A DNA stretch of 64,000 nucleotides from Chloracidobacterium sp. (lineage in GTDB: Bacteria; Acidobacteriota; Blastocatellia; Pyrinomonadales; Pyrinomonadaceae). Position 1 is the stretch's first letter, and each line of letters starts with the position of its first letter. The stretch spans positions 145,875-209,874 of the forward strand of contig JADJWM010000006.1 in NCBI GenBank assembly GCA_016716365.1, written 5' to 3'. The notes under the pieces were generated by a model, which did not search any database, had not been told where the DNA came from, and saw only the letters and a program-made list of their open reading frames with translations. This document shows positions 61,537 through 64,000 of this stretch, one piece after another. Both the position numbers and the translations under genes were made by a program.

Positions 61537-62634
61537 CTAGCGCGCGACTCTAGCTCCGCCGCCTTTCATTACGCGAAGGACGTCCGAAAGCCCGACCGTC
61601 GTCGTATCGCCCGGCGTCGTCATCGCGAGCGCTCCGTGGGCTGCACCGCAATTCACCGCCCACTCGGGCGACTCGCCGGTCAAAAAGCCGTAGATCATAC
61701 CCGACGCAAAAGAATCGCCGCCGCCGACGCGGTCAAAGATGTCCAGGTCCGGCCGCATCATCGCCTGATGCAGTTTGTCTTCAGTAAAGCACACTGCTCC
61801 CCAATCGTTGACCGATGCGGTCTTCGCATTTCGCAGCGTCGTAGCGGCCACGGCGAAGTTGGGGAAATCGGCCACCGCACGGCGGATCATTTTCTCGAAC
61901 TTATCCACGTCCAGTTTCGAATGATGCTCGTCCTGTCCTTCGACCTCATAGCCCAGGCACGCCGTAAAATCCTCCTCGTTCCCGATCATCACGTCGACGT
62001 ATTTCGCAAGTTCGCGATTAACTTCCTGGGCCTTCGCCTGGCCGCCGATGGCCTTCCATAGCGAGTCACGATAGTTCAGGTCGTAAGAGATTATAGTGCC
62101 GTGCTTCTTCGCGCACTCCATCGCTTCCTTTGCGACCTCGGGTGTCGTTTCCGAAAGGGCGCAAAAGATGCCGCCGGTGTGAAACCACCGCGAGCCTTCC
62201 TCGCCGAAGATCTTCTCCCAATCGATGTCGCCCTTTTTCAATTGCGATACGGCCGTGTGACCGCGGTCGCTGCACCCAAGCGCGGAACGCACGCCGAAGC
62301 CGCGTTCGGTGAAGTTCATCCCGTTTCGCACCGTTCTGCCGACACCGTCGTACTTGACCCATTTCACGTGACTTTGATCGACGCCCCCCTGATAGATCAG
62401 GTCCTGCACAAGCCGGCCGATCGGATTGTCCGCGAGTGCGGTAACGACCGCCGCGTCCATCCCGAAACATCGCTTCAGCCCGCGGGCCACGTTGTATTCG
62501 CCGCCGCCTTCCCAAACGTCGAACGACCTCGTCGTGTGGATCCGCTTATCGCCCGGGTCCATCCGGAGCATAACTTCACCGAGACTGACGATGTCCCAGC
62601 GACATTCGTCCTTTGACTTTATCTTAAGTGCCAT
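61537..62634 (-). CDS. kdgK: 2-keto-3-deoxygluconate kinase (PfkB family)
   Basis: 365 residues, PfkB/ribokinase fold. N-terminal VSLGEVMLRMDPGDKRIHTT and GGGEYNVARGLKRCFG, and the C-terminal nucleotide and catalytic motif DRVGGGDSFASGMIYG with the base Asp. Phosphorylates 2-keto-3-deoxygluconate using ATP; substrate inferred from family resemblance and from the aldolase gene next to it. Somewhat longer than the usual ~310-340 residues. ATG 62634. Confidence 0.88.
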   Translation of the reverse strand: MALKIKSKDECRWDIVSLGEVMLRMDPGDKRIHTTRSFDVWEGGGEYNVARGLKRCFGMDAAVVTALADNPIGRLVQDLIYQGGVDQSHVKWVKYDGVGRTVRNGMNFTERGFGVRSALGCSDRGHTAVSQLKKGDIDWEKIFGEEGSRWFHTGGIFCALSETTPEVAKEAMECAKKHGTIISYDLNYRDSLWKAIGGQAKAQEVNRELAKYVDVMIGNEEDFTACLGYEVEGQDEHHSKLDVDKFEKMIRRAVADFPNFAVAATTLRNAKTASVNDWGAVCFTEDKLHQAMMRPDLDIFDRVGGGDSFASGMIYGFLTGESPEWAVNCGAAHGALAMTTPGDTTTVGLSDVLRVMKGGGARVAR

Positions 62635-62711
62635 TCAGGTTTATTGATCTATTAAGGTTATGGTTACGAAATTATCATAATACGTATCCGCGGATTTTCG
62701 TTAGTCACTAA

Positions 62712-62827
62712 GGGCAGAAACGCGACTGTCAGGGAGCGTGCATTCGCTCCACGGGCAGAAACGCGAGTGTGAACGAGCGTGCATACGCTCCACGGGCAGA
62801 AACGCGAGTGTGAACGAGCGTGCATAC
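62712..62827. repeat. 41-bp tandem repeat, about 2.8 copies
   Basis: Units start GGGCAGAAACGCGAGTGTGA at 62712, 62753 and 62794; copies 2 and 3 are nearly identical. Each contains GAGCGTGCATACGCTC, a 6-bp palindrome with GCAT loop. It fills the gap between the KDG kinase and pilC genes. Confidence 0.85.
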
Positions 62828-62889
62828 TGCGCCGGGTGGGTAGAATCACCGCCTCAATGCACTTTCCCTAACGGTCACCTCTCTGCCCA

Positions 62890-62927
62890 TAAAAACACAA
62901 AAGAGGCCGCCCCGAAGGACGGCCTCG
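62890..62927 (-). terminator. Terminator after pilC
   Basis: On the minus strand GAGGCCGTCC-TTCG-GGGCGGCCTC followed by TTTTGTGTTTTT, just past the pilC stop. Confidence 0.8.
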
Positions 62928-62951
62928 CCTGGGTAGACAGTACTGCGTTCC

Positions 62952-64000
62952 TTACTTCGGCCCGCCGGCGAGTTTGCCGATGAGCGAGAAGAGCGGAAGG
63001 TACATCGAGATAACGATCGAACCGATCGTTACGCCGAGGAATGCGATGAGCACCGGCTCGATCATTGCGAGCAGGTCGGCGATGGCCGTATCGACCTCTT
63101 CTTCGTAAAAATCGGCGATCTTGCCGAGCATCGCGTCCATCGCACCGGTCTGTTCACCGACGCCGATCATCTGCGAAACCATGTGCGGGAAGACATTCGT
63201 CGCCTTCAGCGGATCGACGAAGTTCTCACCGCGTTCGACGCCCGCGCGAACCTTCAGGATCGCGTCCTCGATCACCACGTTGCCGGCCGTTTTTGCGGTA
63301 ATGTCCAGCGACTGCAGTATCGGAACACCCGACGAAAGCAGCGTCGAAAGGATCCGCGAGAACCGCGCGACCGCGATCTTCCGAAGGATGCTTCCAAAAA
63401 TAGGCAGCTTCAGCAGGATGGTATCGATCTGCCACCGGCCCTTTTCGGTCTTGTAATATTGCCGGATGCCGACCGCGGTGCCGATCGACGTCACAAGCAG
63501 GGCGATGCCGCCCCATCCGGCCAGGAATCCGCTTATGCCCATTACGATTCGCGTCGGGAGCGGGAGCAATTCGCCGGGTCCCAGCAGGCCGATAAAGATC
63601 TGTTCGAACTGCGGGATCACGACGACCATGATCACCGCGATCGCCGCAATGGCGACCAGCACAACAGCTGCGGGATAGATCGACGCCGAAACGATGCTTC
63701 GCCGCAGTTTAACGACCTTTTCGATGAGTGTCGCCAACCGCTGCAGGATCAGGTCGAGCACACCGCCCGTTTCGCCCGCTTCGACCATGTGTGTGTAGAG
63801 CGAATCGAAGACCTTGGGGTGCTTTTCCAGCGCCTGGAACAGCGTTGCTCCTTCCTCGACATTCTGACGAACCTGATGCAGCACGTCCTTAAAGAACGCG
63901 TTCTGCTGCTGGCTCGCAAGTATCTCGATACACTGGACGAGCGGAAGTCCCGCGTCGATCATGACCGAGAACTGCCGCGTAAAGACCGCAAGTTCCTTAG
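62952..64000 (-). CDS. pilC: Type IV pilus inner-membrane protein PilC (type II secretion F family), 5' end beyond window
   Basis: 349 residues visible; the frame stays open through base 64000 (KELAVFTRQFSVMIDAGLPL), so the N-terminus lies outside. Two T2SSF domains: ...FTRQFSVMIDAGLPLVQCIEIL with EAGETGGVLDLIL, and AVARFSRILSTLLSSGVPIL with GVGEQTGAMDAMLGKIADFYEEEV. Three membrane helices, ending in FLGVTIGSIVISMYLPLFSL. PilC is the platform on which the pilus motors act. Other pil genes are expected to the right. A terminator follows at 62890-62927. Confidence 0.95.
   Translation of the reverse strand, partial: KELAVFTRQFSVMIDAGLPLVQCIEILASQQQNAFFKDVLHQVRQNVEEGATLFQALEKHPKVFDSLYTHMVEAGETGGVLDLILQRLATLIEKVVKLRRSIVSASIYPAAVVLVAIAAIAVIMVVVIPQFEQIFIGLLGPGELLPLPTRIVMGISGFLAGWGGIALLVTSIGTAVGIRQYYKTEKGRWQIDTILLKLPIFGSILRKIAVARFSRILSTLLSSGVPILQSLDITAKTAGNVVIEDAILKVRAGVERGENFVDPLKATNVFPHMVSQMIGVGEQTGAMDAMLGKIADFYEEEVDTAIADLLAMIEPVLIAFLGVTIGSIVISMYLPLFSLIGKLAGGPK

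Overview
The window reads as a chromosomal segment of a Gram-negative bacterium, most likely an acidobacterium of the Blastocatellia/Pyrinomonadaceae type. This is an inference from gene content: a very large Oar-like TonB-dependent receptor with an N-terminal carboxypeptidase-regulatory domain, a bacillithiol deacetylase (BshB1), type IV pilus PilC, GC-rich coding sequence, and intergenic spaces full of heptamer tandem repeats and small palindromes. No rRNA, tRNA, CRISPR array or complete prophage is visible. Most of the window is ordinary housekeeping sequence, punctuated by short accessory islands.

Layout. 1-737: edge of an accessory region (two unrecognised leftward genes headed by an array of GTTTCA motifs). 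945-8226: leftward run of GT4 glycosyltransferase, glycogen-debranching-type glucosidase, M14 peptidase, RecN and L-asparaginase II. 8480-11803: the TonB-dependent receptor. 12427-18907: PilZ-like protein, secreted protein, VanX-type dipeptidase, YceI, DinB-like protein, HI0933 flavoprotein, J-domain protein, BshB1. 19016-22690: MBL hydrolase, then an island with a lipoprotein gene bracketed by 82-bp direct repeats and a frameshifted REP-associated transposase between REP palindromes. 22849-27158: thioredoxin-like protein, LipB, a lipoprotein, an SMR transporter, an esterase. 27648-35979: the cell-elongation operon mreB-mreC-mreD-mrdA(PBP2)-rodA-PBP1A, transcribed leftwards. 36000-39789: a repeat- and wreck-filled island with RHS fragments, an IS3 transposase remnant and a WG-repeat lipoprotein. 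39790-47783: Lon, Hsp20, CBS protein, Rieske ferredoxin, a YbaY-domain protein, ferredoxin, NadA. 47121-51471: pstS-pstC-pstA-pstB-phoU with phosphate-box-like repeats upstream. 51736-64000: M48 peptidase, MFS transporter, YacG, a LEA-like membrane protein, an M50 peptidase, HU, YpfJ-type peptidase, TM2 protein, riboflavin synthase, the KDG kinase/KDPG aldolase pair and PilC running off the right edge.

Genes that work together: MreBCD/PBP2/RodA/PBP1A build the lateral wall; PstSCAB/PhoU import phosphate and signal its status; KdgK and Eda convert 2-keto-3-deoxygluconate to pyruvate and glyceraldehyde-3-phosphate; Hsp20 and Lon are a proteostasis pair.

Two cross-cutting observations matter most. 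First, four genes (mrdA, lon, the M50 peptidase and the transposase) are each split by one base gained or lost in a homopolymer, and restoring that base gives a complete family-length protein. This points to sequence error for at least the essential ones. Second, intergenic DNA carries several dispersed repeat families, including at least eight arrays whose units differ in sequence but all have a 7-bp period. I did not find a convincing new defence or biosynthetic system. The best candidates for undescribed biology are the period-7 arrays, the repeat-bracketed lipoprotein cassette next to the REP transposase, the RHS/WG-lipoprotein wreck, and the left-edge genes with their GTTTCA array.
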